Assembly (NCBI GenBank): GCA_001792895.1
Contig: MARA01000002.1
Location: 992,001 to 1,056,000, forward strand
Reading direction: 5' to 3'
Length of the DNA stretch: 64,000 nt
Source: Lentinus brumalis
Taxonomy: Eukaryota; Basidiomycota; Agaricomycetes; Polyporales; Polyporaceae
The stretch's first letter is position 1. Each line of letters starts with the position of its first letter. Under the pieces are notes generated by a model that had not been told where the DNA came from, ran no database searches, and saw only the letters and a program-made list of their open reading frames with translations. The position numbers and the translations under genes are program-made. Shown one piece after another: positions 21,079-34,600 of the stretch.

Positions 21079-24000
21079 TACAATACTGGCTGTGCTGACC
21101 ATACTCCTTCACCGACTTCGTCGGCGCAACGCTTCTTCTAGCCAATGCCCCCATCAACCAGGCACTCCTGGGACATGGACGCGTCCGTGGTTCGCTCGCA
21201 AACCCAGCTCCGCCTACCAGCGCCCGCGTCCCCAACTGCACGTCACCCTCGCTCGATGACGACGCCCCGTGCCGCTCGTAGAACGTCTTCGCGCCGGTAC
21301 CTCATAGCAAATTATGATAGTGTCATCGTGTTGCGTCGGACCCCCACGCGCCCCCCGTATTGTTCTTGCTGTTCCTCGTACTTCGCTCCCGCTGCCATTT
21401 CCACGTGTATGCTCTCCTCCGCTCGAAAATTTAAATAGCAGCACCTATCTGCACAGCGCCCCGCGCGCGTTCCCGCGTCGAACATCGCTGCGTGCCTCGT
21501 GATAGACAAACGCGCAGCTCACAACCCTTTTCTCAGCGAATGTTCGATTCAGCACCATCAAGTCCATAAGAAGATATGACTTTAAGTTTGAACTCTACCA
21601 ACGCCCGGGTCCAGTTTCGGCTATACGGCTTCTCTGCAACTGCCATGCTACGCCTTCGCCTTTCAAAGACGTCCAGACGTCCGGGACCCATTCGACTCAC
21701 GGGCAGACGGACTTGAACGCCATGGTTTACCCGCCGATGCAGAACTCGTCGCGTGACGGACCCTCTTCAACGCAGATCTCCTGGTCGCTTCTGTCCCCTC
21801 GACGCATCCCCTCCGTCCATACTTCAAATACCGACGTGCGTTCCAGATTCCCGGCTACACTCACCCTGGCCCTCCTCACATGCAACCGTTCAATCTCCCG
21901 TCCATCACGTCCCTCACCGCCTACGCCGACTACCGACGAGGCAAGCATGCTCAGCCTTACATCCGAGCGCCACATGTACACTGACCACCGCTCTTCCTAT
22001 CCGGCTCTTCCTCTACGACTACTAGTAAGTTATAGCCGTTCTCGCCCACTTCCGCACTGCTCGCGAGCGCATCGACCCTGCGTTCCTCGTACTCATCACC
22101 GACATCACAGGAGGCTATAATTCCCGTCAGCAGCGTTCCCTCTCACTGGACTCCACGACGCCGCCCTGTCAAGTGTATTGAGTGTCGCAAGAGAGGGGAC
22201 CTGGTGCCTAACGTCTTTCTCACACAGCGTGCAGTTACTGACACGTACATCGCAGTGCACATCCACCTTCCCGGGTGCACCCTGCGATCTCTGCATCACG
22301 CGAGCTACTGCGTGCACTACTGACTACCCCGGCGAGCTCCGTTGCGGCCTTCGACCCCGGTTCGACCAAGTCCCCCTTATACCGGCCGACAGGTGGAATG
22401 AGCCTAACGGAAGCAACGGCGTTGTCGTTGATACCGTCGTATGCCGCCCTCCATGGTAGCTGTTCGACTGTTACTTACCCGCGTCTTCCACGTACAGCAC
22501 ATCCGAAACCTCCTTGACTGGCAACAAGCGCACGGGCATACCAACGGAGGCGTGACTCCTCCCGCGACGAATCCTCCTATCGCCGTCCATGCCGCCCCCC
22601 AGACGTCCACCGTACTCCTTCTCCACAGAAAGAAGAACCTCCCATGGGCCGCCTGAGTCCCCCTGCGAACTACTTTGTCCCCGTAGTACACTACCCCAGC
22701 GGCTCCGGCGCCCTTACTCCCTACCTGTTTCCTCCCCCTCTACACTCTACAGTGCCGACCTCTCCGCCTGGCCCCTTCATGGACTGTATGTCTATCAACG
22801 GCCACTTCACCAACGATCCTGTAACACTGCATCATCCCTATTCTCTTGCCGAAGGCGTCCCGTCACGGGAGTCCGCCACGGGGACCGTATCTGTTGACGA
22901 ACCACAACAATATCGCCGACGTGCAGCGCCTCGACACGCCGAACATCCTCGTCCGACTCCGCACGGCGTAGATGCGACATACCTCGTCGGACCCGCCATG
23001 CCACCTCCGTCGACGATTCCCAGCGCGCCCACCCAGCCCACTACCGGTTGAGACTCTCTCGATCATCGCTACCGATTGGCTACGGGACGTGCGACGACGA
23101 CTCTGTCCGGACCGGGCGTCCCCGAATACGAAGATGGCGACGTCCAGTCCGCCCTGAACGCTGCCGTCCACCGAAGCCAGCAGGACGGTTTGCTATTCCA
23201 TCTGAATCGTGCCGCCGCAGAGGCCTCCCGCGCCAACGTCCCCACGAACGTTCGCTCGTTCAGACCCCTTTCGCGCCAACGTCCGCCAAGTCCGCCTCCT
23301 GCCACATCGCCATATACTCGAGCTCCTCTGGCGACACGTATCTCACGCGCGGACCCATCTTCTGCAGCGGTGAGCACTCGAACGAGGCATCCCGGTACTC
23401 TGGGTGACGTGCATTGATTCGATCCGTTGCTGTGTTTCGCAACCTGTATCTCTTCTTGTTCAACGTTCGCTACAACACCACTCACCTTGGTCATATCAGC
23501 CGACGTCGCCGTGCTCATCTTGCAAGTACCCCGAGTCCCATAAATCACTATTTGTTCCTGGTTCCAGCCCAGGCATCGGCGTCACTGCCGCTGCCCTTTC
23601 CCTTCGTGTTGTATCTGCACCCCCGATCGTTTGTGCGAATCGAGACTCTTGTACCATACTGATACTCTCGCCCACTCGCAGTTGTACATATCTAGTCATA
23701 TTAGCACGGCCCCCGGCCTTCTCGTCACACGTGTATCTTATATCGATACTCCACACTAATTCAGGCCTCGACTGAAGACTTTCGCGACCGCCCCGGCCGC
23801 TCTGAGTCTCGCATGATTGTTCGCAGTCGTCGTCCGCTTGGGATCGACAGACTGTTCTCAGCCTTGCGCGGCTTCGAGTCCACACACAACACTCGCTTCT
23901 AATGCAGTGCGAACGTCTACCGTAGCTGTAACCAAGCACAGTCAGCTGCGGCGGCCCATCCCCTTCCCTCAACGCAACTATTGGCCGCTCGCCCTTTGCT

Positions 24001-24238
24001 CAACCATGCAAAAGCATGGCAAGCACAGCACATCTGCTGCTCCACCGATATGCATCAACGAGGGTCCGTTGCGCAACGCTCGCTACTTTGAGATCCCAGT
24101 TCCACGTACGCATGCATGCACTTTCGTTCTCGTACATGATCATTAATGTACACGACAATTCCAAACCAACGTGTAGGCCGCGCTTCGCCGCCGCGCTTGT
24201 TACTCGTACAACCTTTCGGCTCTTGACTCCACACATGC
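21079..24238. other. unresolved stretch with frame-switching, protein-like pieces
   Basis: Several plus-strand segments look coding but change frame. One near 21.8-21.97 kb reads QIPGYTHPGPPHMQPF. Another near 22.16 kb reads KCIECRKRGDL, followed in another frame by GAPCDLCITRATACTT; together these suggest Cys-pair motifs. A Pro-rich open frame occupies 22644-23051. No complete gene could be assembled and no family is recognised. Confidence 0.3.
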
Positions 24239-25858
24239 TCAACGTAAGACCTTGGAACCCCGTCGTCCTCCCCAGCCTCCATTCCCCCTCGCCGACTTCC
24301 CACGCACGCTATCGGAGCCCGAGTCGCTGCCAGCCCGGGTCCGACGTTTGCCTCCAGTCTTCGCGACAACAGTACCAACCGGGACATCGCCCGATGCCTC
24401 CGTAATGGTAGATCCGCTCGAGCTTCCCTCACCGTCGTCGTCCCGCGACGCAACCACAGGAGCGCCGCCAATTGGGCCCAGCGCCCGGGCGTCGTCGTCG
24501 ACGTCCATCTCGGACCCAGACGACGAACCTCCTCCGGCGCTCGGTTGAGCGGCGACACTGTCCTCTGCGGAGATCGCGCTGCCTGCGCTGAGCACAGACA
24601 GAGGCGAATTGAGAGCACCCGTCGACACGTGGTCCGGGGCCTGCACTGCTTCTTCACCGGAGGCCGCTCCCGTCGGACCGATACTTTCGGCGACAGGTAC
24701 CGTTGTCCCGGAAGCTCCCTTCCGTTTCGCCTCTTTGGCCTTCGCTGCATCTGCCGCCGCCGCTTGCTCCGCTATGTCTAATCAGCATCGGCTTTGCCCG
24801 CGTACTTGATACACTCACGGTCAACCACGGCACCGACACACAGCCCGCCGGCGTCCAACAACGGATCCGCCTCCACAACCGCTGGCGCGAGCGGGAAGGT
24901 CTCCCTATTGGCGCGCTGCACGCGGATGACGTGCGTAACCATTGGCACAGGGCCCCAGTCTTCCCGATCCTCGACGTAGACGATCGAGAACACCACACTC
25001 ACTACATCTCCGTACTCCAGAACGTTCGGAACACAGTCCTTGATGTTCTTCAATCGTCCCTCCTCAAGGCCACATACCAACGGGCGCACTGGGTTAGCCC
25101 GGTAATTCTTCGTCTTCTTGTGAGCCGCAACCACCCAAGGGTGAAGGCCCGCCGGAGGCTCGGGACGACCTCCTCGAGTCTCGCAGGTCAAGAACATCAG
25201 TACTCGCAGCCAGTATCGCGCATGCCAAGTGCTTCCGTTCTGCCACTCGCGACGTTTGACTGCGCGTGCATTGAAGCCGACCAGGCCCGCCATGTGTCTA
25301 TCCAGGTCCTACAGTCGCAACAGTACAGCATCAGCACTCGCCGGCATACACACCCAGGCTGTCACTTACTCCTTGAAACTCCCACATCTCCTTATCGTGG
25401 AACGTATCTAGCGCGTACGAGTACGCGGCCTTGTAGCCCGCGTGATTCGCGCTGCAACATTCGTCAGCTTCCGCACCGGTCGTCTTGAACGAGCACCAGG
25501 TACTAACACACGAGACTCGTCCAGTCCGGCAGGTAGGGCCGTCTTCAAAGGCACCAAGTTGCCGGTCTCGTACGGATCGGCCTCGGCAAAAATACCAGCG
25601 AAGACGAACAACGCTGGTGTAGCTGTTCCAGCTCGACATATCTGCACACATCTCAACAGTCAGCGAGCGACATTACCGTGAGTTCAAATAGTATTCTACA
25701 CCCACCACCCAGTCCGTCTTCCGTGACTCCGACTGCCGCGCCTCGATGAGGGGCTCAGCGTCGAGCAGAGAGTCGACCGCCTCCCCAAACGGCAAGTCCG
25801 TCGGGCGGAAACGATGTTCCTTCCACTTCTTGATCGCGGCTGCTGTCTCGTCGTCCAT
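24239..25858 (-). CDS. unknown multi-exon gene, Agaricomycete-type hypothetical protein
   Basis: Probable start ATG at 25858 (MDDETAAAIKKWKEHRFRP). The first exon ends near 25680 at GTAATG. The next piece reads ICRAGTATPALFVFAGIFAE and continues to DESR. A later piece reads NHAGYKAAYSYALDTFHDKE, and the longest piece (25.24-24.78 kb) contains NVLEYGDVVSVVFSIVYVED. The last piece, 24646-24239, is a Ser/Asp/Gly-rich tail with SEMDVDDDARA and basic clusters. The layout (a short conserved front, a strand-rich GD[IV]V-type segment, a disordered basic tail) resembles a hypothetical protein family I associate with mushroom genomes, without known function. The phase of the first junction is off by one base. 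It is the only convincing minus-strand gene between 9 and 39 kb. Confidence 0.45.
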
Positions 25859-28531
25859 CGCGAATCGAAAGTAGATGGGATCACGGTAACGCCTGGAAAC
25901 AACGTCTCTTGGCGTCGTCCCCTCTTCCGTTCTTAAATACCTCTCCTTGTATCCGCATCATCTGCTACTGTCAGCAGCGTTTATTCGCCATCGGATACCG
26001 GCCGTTTACAGTCCCATTCCTCCACCCTCGCCAACTAAAGTTATTTCACACATCTGCACCTTCGTCGCGGTCCCTTCACAGTCTCGAACATGAGGGCGCC
26101 CTGAATCCAGACGCTTCGTCCACCCTACCAAGACAACTTCGTACCCCATCCGTCCCTTGATCTCCACGAGTTTCGCATTCGTCCCATCTTTCGTCGTTCC
26201 GCGTACAGCAACTGGCTCCGCTACCGACTCCACGGCCACGGAACCTGCATTCTACCCTCCTTTCCTGCGCACTTGCCACTCGACCCTGTTGCATCTAGTC
26301 CCAAAACCTCAGCACGCGTGAACCCTTGAACTATCCGTAGTTCCGTCCCCCCCCCCCCCCGGGGCCCTCCCCAGTCTCTCTAACTCCATTCGGTCCTTCA
26401 TCGTTATGTCCATCTGTCTCCCCCCTTCCCATCTGTCGGGTCACATCGCAGCGTCCGTCGTTGCAACAATTACCGACAATGATGACGAACTCATACAGAC
26501 TGCCCACGCCTCTCGTCCACTGACTCGGTAGTGCACCCTCGGTCAAACTTACTACCCGTGACTCGCTGTCAATGTCTTGATACAAAGACACCCTTCCTAC
26601 GTCGCTTCCTCGCAATTCGGATACCATCATCCGCAAATTCACTCTCGACTTCAGCATCCACCCACACTATGGTACGCACGCGTGGAGACTTACAAAACTC
26701 CGCCCGTCGAGGCCGTCTGGTGAACCGTTTATCTCTAGCACGTCACCTATACTCGTCCTTACGTCTGTCAAACAGGCCACTCGTACCGCTAATGCACAGC
26801 CCGACGACGCCCAACGCCATCAAGGTAGCGCGCAGGGAATCAGAGAGTGGACGAACCAAGTCAACGAGCACTATTCAAAGGCCTGCACCACCCCCTCCCG
26901 CAACCATTTCCAAACGCCACTGACGCATGACCCTTACAGAGCCCCGATGTCAAACTCGTCACCGGGTACTCTACGCCGTTGCGAGCAGACGATCGCGACC
27001 CATCCGTCTTCCGTGCTTCAACAATCCAGACGACGACCCACAATCGACGGGACTCGTCGACGATGTCCGCGTGTCTCCATGGTTTCCCCATGGCATGGTG
27101 TACCACTCTGTTCACACCGTCCGGGCACGGCTCTCACGCTTGCGAATGACTACACTATCATCACCTCGCAACACCCTAATCGTGCTCCCCGCAACGAAGC
27201 CACCGACACGTGCCTCGATGCCATGGTTAGGGCAATGTCATCGTACTCCGCCACCACCAGCGATATCGCATGTCCGTCACCAACGTCCACTCCTCCGAAC
27301 GCAGGCTCATTGACTACGTCGTCCGTCAGTGAGTCGCCGCATGCTCTTACCTTCCGTCGTCCGCTGAATTGTATCTTCTCAGGTTCCTTGCCAATCATCG
27401 CACTCTGCGCCGGCGACCTTCCATCTAGTAGAAGTACGCACTGTCCCCGTGCACAGTAGAGACCAGTCCCGTACCGTTACTGTCCGCGGACGACACCTGA
27501 TTTGGTCTGCCTTGAATTTCATCTTCGACTTCCATCTTCGACTTCCAAGCTTCCATTGTACAACCCAGACTGTCCTGTATGTACCGTGTCCCTACGTGCC
27601 CAACTTTATGTCACGCGTCACAGTTCCCGCCACATCGAGCAATAGACCAACCTTCCTATTCTAGCCGCACATTGACCCACACTCTTGGAACCGCTCGTAG
27701 CGGACCTCGCTTCCTGCGACCCTGTCTGATACGAAGCACCTGCTTGTCAAAACACTGGTCCATGTGGACCGCGCTGCTCGTCCACTATAGTCGCCCATCC
27801 CTGCAACCCCCCTTCTTCTTCGGCACGGACTAACCCCTTCCGGTTAGCACTCTGGTGTGCTCGCGACCTTCGCGCGTCTTCGCGCCACCGCCGACCAAGA
27901 ACCCGTTGACCAAATCTCTCATCCGATCTGCTTCTGAACCTGTACTCCCATCCGATCAACTCGAACTTCTCGACACTATCACTTCCTCGACCAGGTCTTC
28001 TCCCTCTCCTCCCCCGTCCCTCCACCCTTTCACTGCATTCTGCCCAGTACTTCCTCACTTCTAGATGCAACGTTCCCTACTTCTCTTCTCCGATCTAATC
28101 CGCAGTCCTCAATCGTTGTCTTCTGGCAAATGAGGACGCTGCTTCCATGCGATCAATCATTTGCAGAGTACATTCTGCCCTTCTCTTCTGTATACGCAGG
28201 GTCCACGTCCTCAGACGCTGTTCCTCACCAGGCACGCCGACTCGTGCCCCAACTTCTGACCTTCAGCTTCAGAGCCACGGTGTTCGCTCGCACATCTGGA
28301 ACGAGACCACAAGCGACACATGACAGAGTCGTTCCGACATCTGGTCCGCGGCCTCAGCAACATATCGCGTCGTGATACCACGCTGTACGTGTACTCTACA
28401 CTGCACACCGGACCGCCTGCCTACAAAACCCCCCCCCTCATCCCCTCGTAGTCCGTCGCCATCCTCTCCCTATCGCAAATATCGCCCTCCCAAACTCCTT
28501 CTACGTACCTGTAACTATTTTGCTTCGCCTG
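25859..28531. other. stretch without a resolved gene; C14 tract at 26347-26360
   Basis: Contains a 14-base C run at 26347-26360 and shorter C runs. At 26.93-27.35 kb all three plus frames in turn look protein-like (LVTGYSTPLRADDRDP, then GLVDDVRVSPWFPHGM, then NDYTIITSQHPN), which suggests an unresolved or decayed gene. The remainder shows nothing I can support. Confidence 0.3.
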
Positions 28532-31500
28532 ATGACGACCCCGCCGCCATCCACCGTCGTGCTCAAACGAGGTTCGTCGTTTCAGGCGTTTCACTTCATG
28601 CAACGACTCTGACCAGCGCCCTCGGCCGTTGTGTACAGATGGGTTAGCGCCGCTGCCTCTTACTCGCCGGCCTATCGATTGACACATGTCATTGTTCATA
28701 GACGCCTACAGTCCTTCTCGGCAGAGAAGGTACACCGTGTTTCGCCGCACTCGCCGTCGCACGCTAACATCAGCATTTCCCTCACTGTAGCTCCGCCGCT
28801 GCATCCAGAAGGTTCGTTCATTGTTGCACTTTCGCATGCAGCAACGCTTGACGATACATTGCGTCGTACGCAGCTCTCATGGGGCCTTCGGACCGACGCT
28901 CTCGGTATATCTAGGTCAGCGCTTCCGTTCCCAGTTCTATTCGTTCTGACGTTCCGCAGCCTCGTCGACGATATTTCGGCCAGTCTCGTCAACCAGGTTT
29001 CGGCACATGAACTGCAGGTTCGACAGCCTCTGGCATCAGCCTCTTATAACTCACCTTTCTGCAGATTCACGCCGCCGCCAGCGTCGCGGCCTCTTGCACT
29101 AAGCACCCTCATTTTTCCACTCTAGCAGGTAGAATCTTCGCCGCTGCTATACACAAAACCACGGACAAGACGTTCTCGGCCTGGGTCCATGAACACGCAA
29201 CAGGTGAGGCGTGTCGCTTACATCACGTATCGCTTCTTTCGCTAACCACTCGCCCAGGTCCGGATAGCCCCTTCCATCCAAGTTTTGTCGACCTGGTCAA
29301 GCACTACGGCACAGAGCTCGACGACGTCATCGTGCATGCGCGGGACTTTGACTTTACCTAGTACGTTCGCTTTCTCGAACCTGCTCTCTATTCGCTTTCC
29401 CTCTAACCGTGTGCACCTATAGTTCCTCGATTCGCTCACTCAACCATACGTACCTTCTCCGTGTCCGCGGAGTCGTTGTCGAGAGACCGCAATACCTGTA
29501 CATGCGCGTGGCGCTTACAGCACACGGCAAGAATCTCCAACTGGTGCTCGACACGTACAATGCCCTCTCGTGTCACCTATTCACGCCAGCCTCGCCCGTC
29601 CTATTCAATGCCGGGACGCGATTTGCCAACTACGCGTCATGCTTCTTGTACATGCCCGACGCTTCCGACCCCGCCAGTCAACTTCGCAGCGCCGCTGATC
29701 TCGACACACTGTGGCTGGCGGACGGCGGCATCGGGCTGTCTTTAGCGGACATACCTGCCAAACGGTATAGTTTTACAATCCCTCTCATCACCACGCTTCT
29801 CGTCACGACACTGAAGCTATCATCAGGACGGAGCCACGGGTGCAGCCCGGAATCCAGCCGCTCCTTCGTGTATATGACGCGCACGCAGAATACACAGGCG
29901 TTCACCGTCACAAGCGCCCCTCTGCCGCTACCGTCCACCTACCGATTTGGCACGCAGACGTTCGGTCGTTCATCCTTTCCCGCACGAACCAAGCTCATCG
30001 TCGTCTCCGCAACCTGTATCCCAGTCTGTGGATTCCCGATATATTGTGAGTCTCGTACTCTGTTTGCGACATGCGCTCATCGCATGGCGTCAGCATGCTT
30101 CGCCTACATCTGCATGACAAGTGGTCCTTGTTCGACCCTCGCGACGTTCCCCTTCTTCAGACTTCGGTTGGCGACGAGTTCACCAGTGTGTACGAAGAAT
30201 ACGAACGTACTGTAGTCCCGCTCGAGCGTATCGGCGCACGGGATCTCTGGAATATCGTATGCCGGGCGCAGCAGGAGTCCGGGACTCCGTTCATATTGTA
30301 TCAGGACACGATAAATGGTAAGTCTCCTGTCCGCGACTAGCCCTATATGGACAAGACCGTGACTTCTGCTCCAACAGCGAAGAGCAACCACAAGCACCTC
30401 GGTATCATCCGCACGTCAAATCTCTGCACCGAGATTGTGCAATACTCGTCGACCACTCATACCGCAGTCTGCACGCTCGCCTCCATCGCAGTCGCCCGCT
30501 TTGTCCTCGCCAATCGCACCTACGACTTTGTCTCGCTGCATTCGACCGCGCGCCTTGCCGTCCTCACCATCAATGCAATCCTTGACCAGAGCACTTATCC
30601 CTCCGAACTCTGCACTCGTTCGGCCGTCGACACCCGAGCAATCGGGATAGGCGTTCAAGGTCTTGCGGACGCCTTCATGGCTTCCGAGCTTCCCTTTCAC
30701 TCTCATGGTGCCCGTCAACTCAACCGTGAGATCTTTGAGGCTATATACCACGCCGCCTACGATACCAGCTGCGAGCTTGCCGAACAGCATGGATCGTACC
30801 CCCTCTACGCGGACTCGCCCGCCTCTCATGGTATTCTACAGCACGATATGTGGCCCGATGCCGTTCTCAGTGGCCGGTACGACTTCGACGCCCTTCGCGA
30901 GCGCATTCTCCTTCATGGACTCCGTAACTCTATGCTTACCGCCCAAATGCCGACTGCGTCTACCGCCAAGATCCTCGGCAACTTCGATGGCGCGGAACCC
31001 TACACTAGGTAATGTGTCCCTGTCGCTTTGGACGCGTCCATCTTACTCAACTCTTGTCGCCCTTCATCAGCAACGTCATCACTCACCGGGTTCTTAGCGG
31101 CGACTACACCGAAGTTTGTCCGTGGCTAGTTTCCGCCCTCACGAGCCGAGGGCTGTGGACGGAAGATATCCGCGTCGCCATTCTTCGACGTCACGGTACG
31201 CAACCCGTTTCACCGCCGCATGACACCTTCCCTTTCTCATGCATTGCGACGTCAGGCTCCCTTCAGGATATTCCCAATATTCCCTTGTACCTGAAAGATT
31301 TATTTATGACCGCCTGGGAACTTGACCCGAAGATCGTCGTCGACATGGCCGCAGACCGTGGGCCTTTTATCGACCAGACACAATCCATGTCCCTTACCGT
31401 GGCCACCCCTAGTCCCTCCCTTTTGGTTCGTACTACCATTTTTTCCCCGTCGTCAGACCTTGTTAATGTTGATGATAGCTGGACCTTCAAATGCATGCCT

Positions 31501-31676
31501 GGAGACGCGGTCTCAAGACTGGATTGTACTATCTGCGCACCCAGGCCCCCGCTTACCCCCTTCCGTTCGGTGTCGGCACTCTCCCTCTCCCGTCGCAATC
31601 TCTTCCGGTCGAAAAACATTCCCCCGTGTTCTCTCGCGCGTCCGGCCCGCCGGCCTGCGAGAATTGCGATGCTTGA
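28532..31676 (+). CDS. ribonucleotide reductase large subunit (R1), divergent paralogue
   Basis: R1 reduces ribonucleotides to deoxyribonucleotides. From 29065 the gene is solid: exons 29065-29203, 29258-29360, 29423-29764, 29827-30045, 30094-30317, 30378-31008, 31071-31195, 31256-31425, 31479-31676. All are GT-AG and in phase, giving 716 residues. Catalytic landmarks are all there: ASCFLY and AVCTLAS (the redox cysteine pair), SNLCTEI (radical Cys, Asn, Glu), GLYYLRT (tyrosine pair) and a C-terminal CENC shuttle. Other R1 blocks include GTPFILYQD, GIGVQGLADAF, MPTASTAKILGN and DMAADRGPF. Two Gly-rich loops are altered: the block before QPLLRVYDA, and HRHKRPSAA where GGNKRPGA is usual, so allostery or substrate binding may differ. 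The front is unclear. An exon near 28532 reads VLKRGSSFQAFHF, like an ATP-cone start, and 28960-29017 fits, but the pieces between do not join. Confidence 0.88.
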
Positions 31677-34600
31677 CCGTTGGGGTATAGACCCTCGCCT
31701 TTATTCGATAACAAGGAACGTCGTCTGTTTGACTCACACTTTTCCACCGTCTTCACGTCAAGTAAGCCTTTCTATACCTCTTCCCAATGAGTCTCGTCCT
31801 CCGTGTTCGTTCTGATGTACGTAGTCCGCAACGCCCGCCCGGCCCCGTCTCGTCTATCTTGAACGACACCCGTACTAAGAAGTAGTCCGAAACGAAATCT
31901 GTACACTAGTATCCATTCCAACAACAGTTATTTATTCCGAAACGCCCTGGGATGAGGAGGATGAGCGACATCCGTGTAACGAGGCGACAAGCGCTCTAGG
32001 GGCCCAATCGGGCACTTCCTGTCTTCACATCACATGTGACCCTTGCTCGGGCCGCATCGCTTCACAATCAGGATCGATTTGTCAGCATCCGTTCCGATAT
32101 ATAAACCTGAACCTCGCCCTTATTTCGCTTTCCCACCCTCCTCGAATCACCCCCCCCCCCACACCACACCACCATACGACCCCTTCGTTCCCTCGTCCGC
32201 AATCCTCGCCACCGTGACGTCTCGTCCGTTCACCAGGCATTCAATCCCTGTCTCTCCACACCCAGAAGAACTGTCCTTGGTTGTGTCCTGTGCTTCACGC
32301 CCGACGCATTGCTCAAGAGCCTGGAGTCCCACCGGCGTCTATCGATGCCCCCCTACCTTCAATACATAGCGTGCGTTACTCAACGACTACAGACGTGTCC
32401 TTGCTCACTTCCACCCACAGTTGCGCGAATTGTGTTGCTCTCCTATCCTAAATATATATATATACATAACCTCCGTCGCTGCCTGAACATAGGCTCACTG
32501 CACAATGTTTCGCTGCTACGTTTGCCGCTTATCGCCCGTCTTATGCGCTCTCAGCTGACGTCTAACATCAGATAATTGCACTTTGCATATACTACTGCGA
32601 AGACTCGACTCGGTGCATGTTGTCATCACCTTGATGCGCTCGTCTTTTTCTTTCATAGACAGTTCGTGGATGTTGTCATCCCCCGCACCGGCCCGACCTG
32701 TGTTTACCTCCTTCCTTCGGTTTCCTCGCTCGCCCGTACACACCGTGTTCGAGGGGCCGCATTCTTCAAACGTTCGGACCTCTAACAAGCCCCGTCATAT
32801 CCAGCACCTCGGTCACCGCGACTCTCCACCGGTTCTCGTCTGTCGCATTCGCCCTGTAGTAAACGCCGCCCAAGGCGCCAGAGGTGAGCGCGTCTCCGCT
32901 TCGTCTACGTCTCTTTGTTTTCATTGTTGCTGATTTTCCTGTCTACCAAATTCTCCATCCGAACGCAACATACAACTCCCGATAGCAGCGACGCCTGATA
33001 TGTTACGTTCAATATATCGTGCCTCCGTGAACGCCGCGAGCATAACAACGACGATGTACGTACTTGACTGGCCGCGACGCACATTACTCACCAGCCGCAC
33101 TTTCCCGCAGACAGTATCGGCGACCATCGAGCGGACACGGCCTTAAGTGGCGTAGCTTTTGGCGCTTTGTTGTACCAGGAAATTGTTGCTCGCGCTGACC
33201 ATTCTTTGTCTGTCCGACAGACGTCAGAGACGCACAAGGAGCATGACCTTGTCGGGATCTCCTGCGGTCGTACCAAGAAACGTGCTCGCGGCATCAGAGC
33301 CGTCAACAATCAGCTCCATATGGACGAACCGAGGCGGTCTTTCTTTCTGCTCCCTGTGTTGTCAATGTCGTTCGACTGACTCTCCACGTTGCTTCTAACA
33401 GCAAACGCTCGCAACTCCGTGACTCTCGCCCGACAGCCCGCCCCCCGTTCCCGTCCTCAGCTGCCGACCAAAGCTGTGAGTGCATTGGTTGCCCAGCTGC
33501 ATGCATAGATCTGCGCGATATCGAAGTTCCCGTCTATTCGTTCAGCGAGCCATTCGTCGCGCCGATAAACTTCAAACCCTCGTTCCAAAGACTAGCGGGA
33601 CATACGATTACTACGTAAGCACTCTAGTACGTACTACGTGCAGATGTGCTGAAGTCCCTATTGCAGTCCGTGAGACCGCAGACGGGTTTAACCTGGCTCG
33701 ACTTCAGCTCCGGAGACATGAACAGACTTGATGACGCCTTGCTCAACTTCCGGGGCCGTCGTTGCTGGAACCGAGCATCCGCGCGAACATCTGGACCTCG
33801 TGTCGCTAGCGCATCTGACTCCCGCATGAAAACTGATATTTCCCATCGTTACTATCCACAGTTTGTTTTGAGGCATCCTCTGTGGCTTCATCGCTTACTC
33901 CGCGCGGTAACAGACCTGTCTTACTCTATTCGACGCTGGATTCGCCGCCGCAATGAGGGCGTGTCAGCAATATGCAAGCTATTTGTCCTTGTCTTGGGCA
34001 ACGCTGTCATGGCTCGTCGCACGGTCTGTCCTTATCTTCTAAGCTGAACGATCTTACTCACCTTAACTATCACCTTTGTTTCGATGTAGGCCGTCGCCGG
34101 TTTCACCGCCGATTTGCTGATCACCGTCATCACAAGTCATACGGTAAGCTGAACGATCTCTCCATCTACTGCGCTCTGAGAGCTAAACATCCCTGTGCAG
34201 CTCCTTCGATCGCTTTCGAAGAGTCTTGCTGCGAGGTGCACCATCGATCGCCATTCCGTCCCGTTGGCGTCCGGTCCCATTCTTGGCCTGCCAATTGCTA
34301 CGGCAGAATCGAGCCGCCAGGTGCTCCAAGTACGTCCTCGCAACCCGTTTCCTCGCACACTGCTCATTCATGGTCAAAAGCACTCACCTCCGTTTTCGGG
34401 GAAGCACGCACATGCACCAAGCATGGATCGGCGGCCGTTCTCACAGCGTTCGCAGAATCTGAAGCAGACGACCTTCATATCCCGGCGTGTGTCACGTTCT
34501 GGGACGAGTTGGACCATACTGTCGATACGTGTCGTAGCAACTCGACCGGTGCCGCCAGAAATTGCCGCCGTACCTTACTAGCACCCGCAACGAAGCCCCG

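Noticed and set aside
8674..31676. Block is an endogenous giant-virus fragment
   Set aside because: RNR genes fit, but there is no capsid, DNA polymerase, packaging ATPase or other viral hallmark, and the genes have ordinary short fungal introns.
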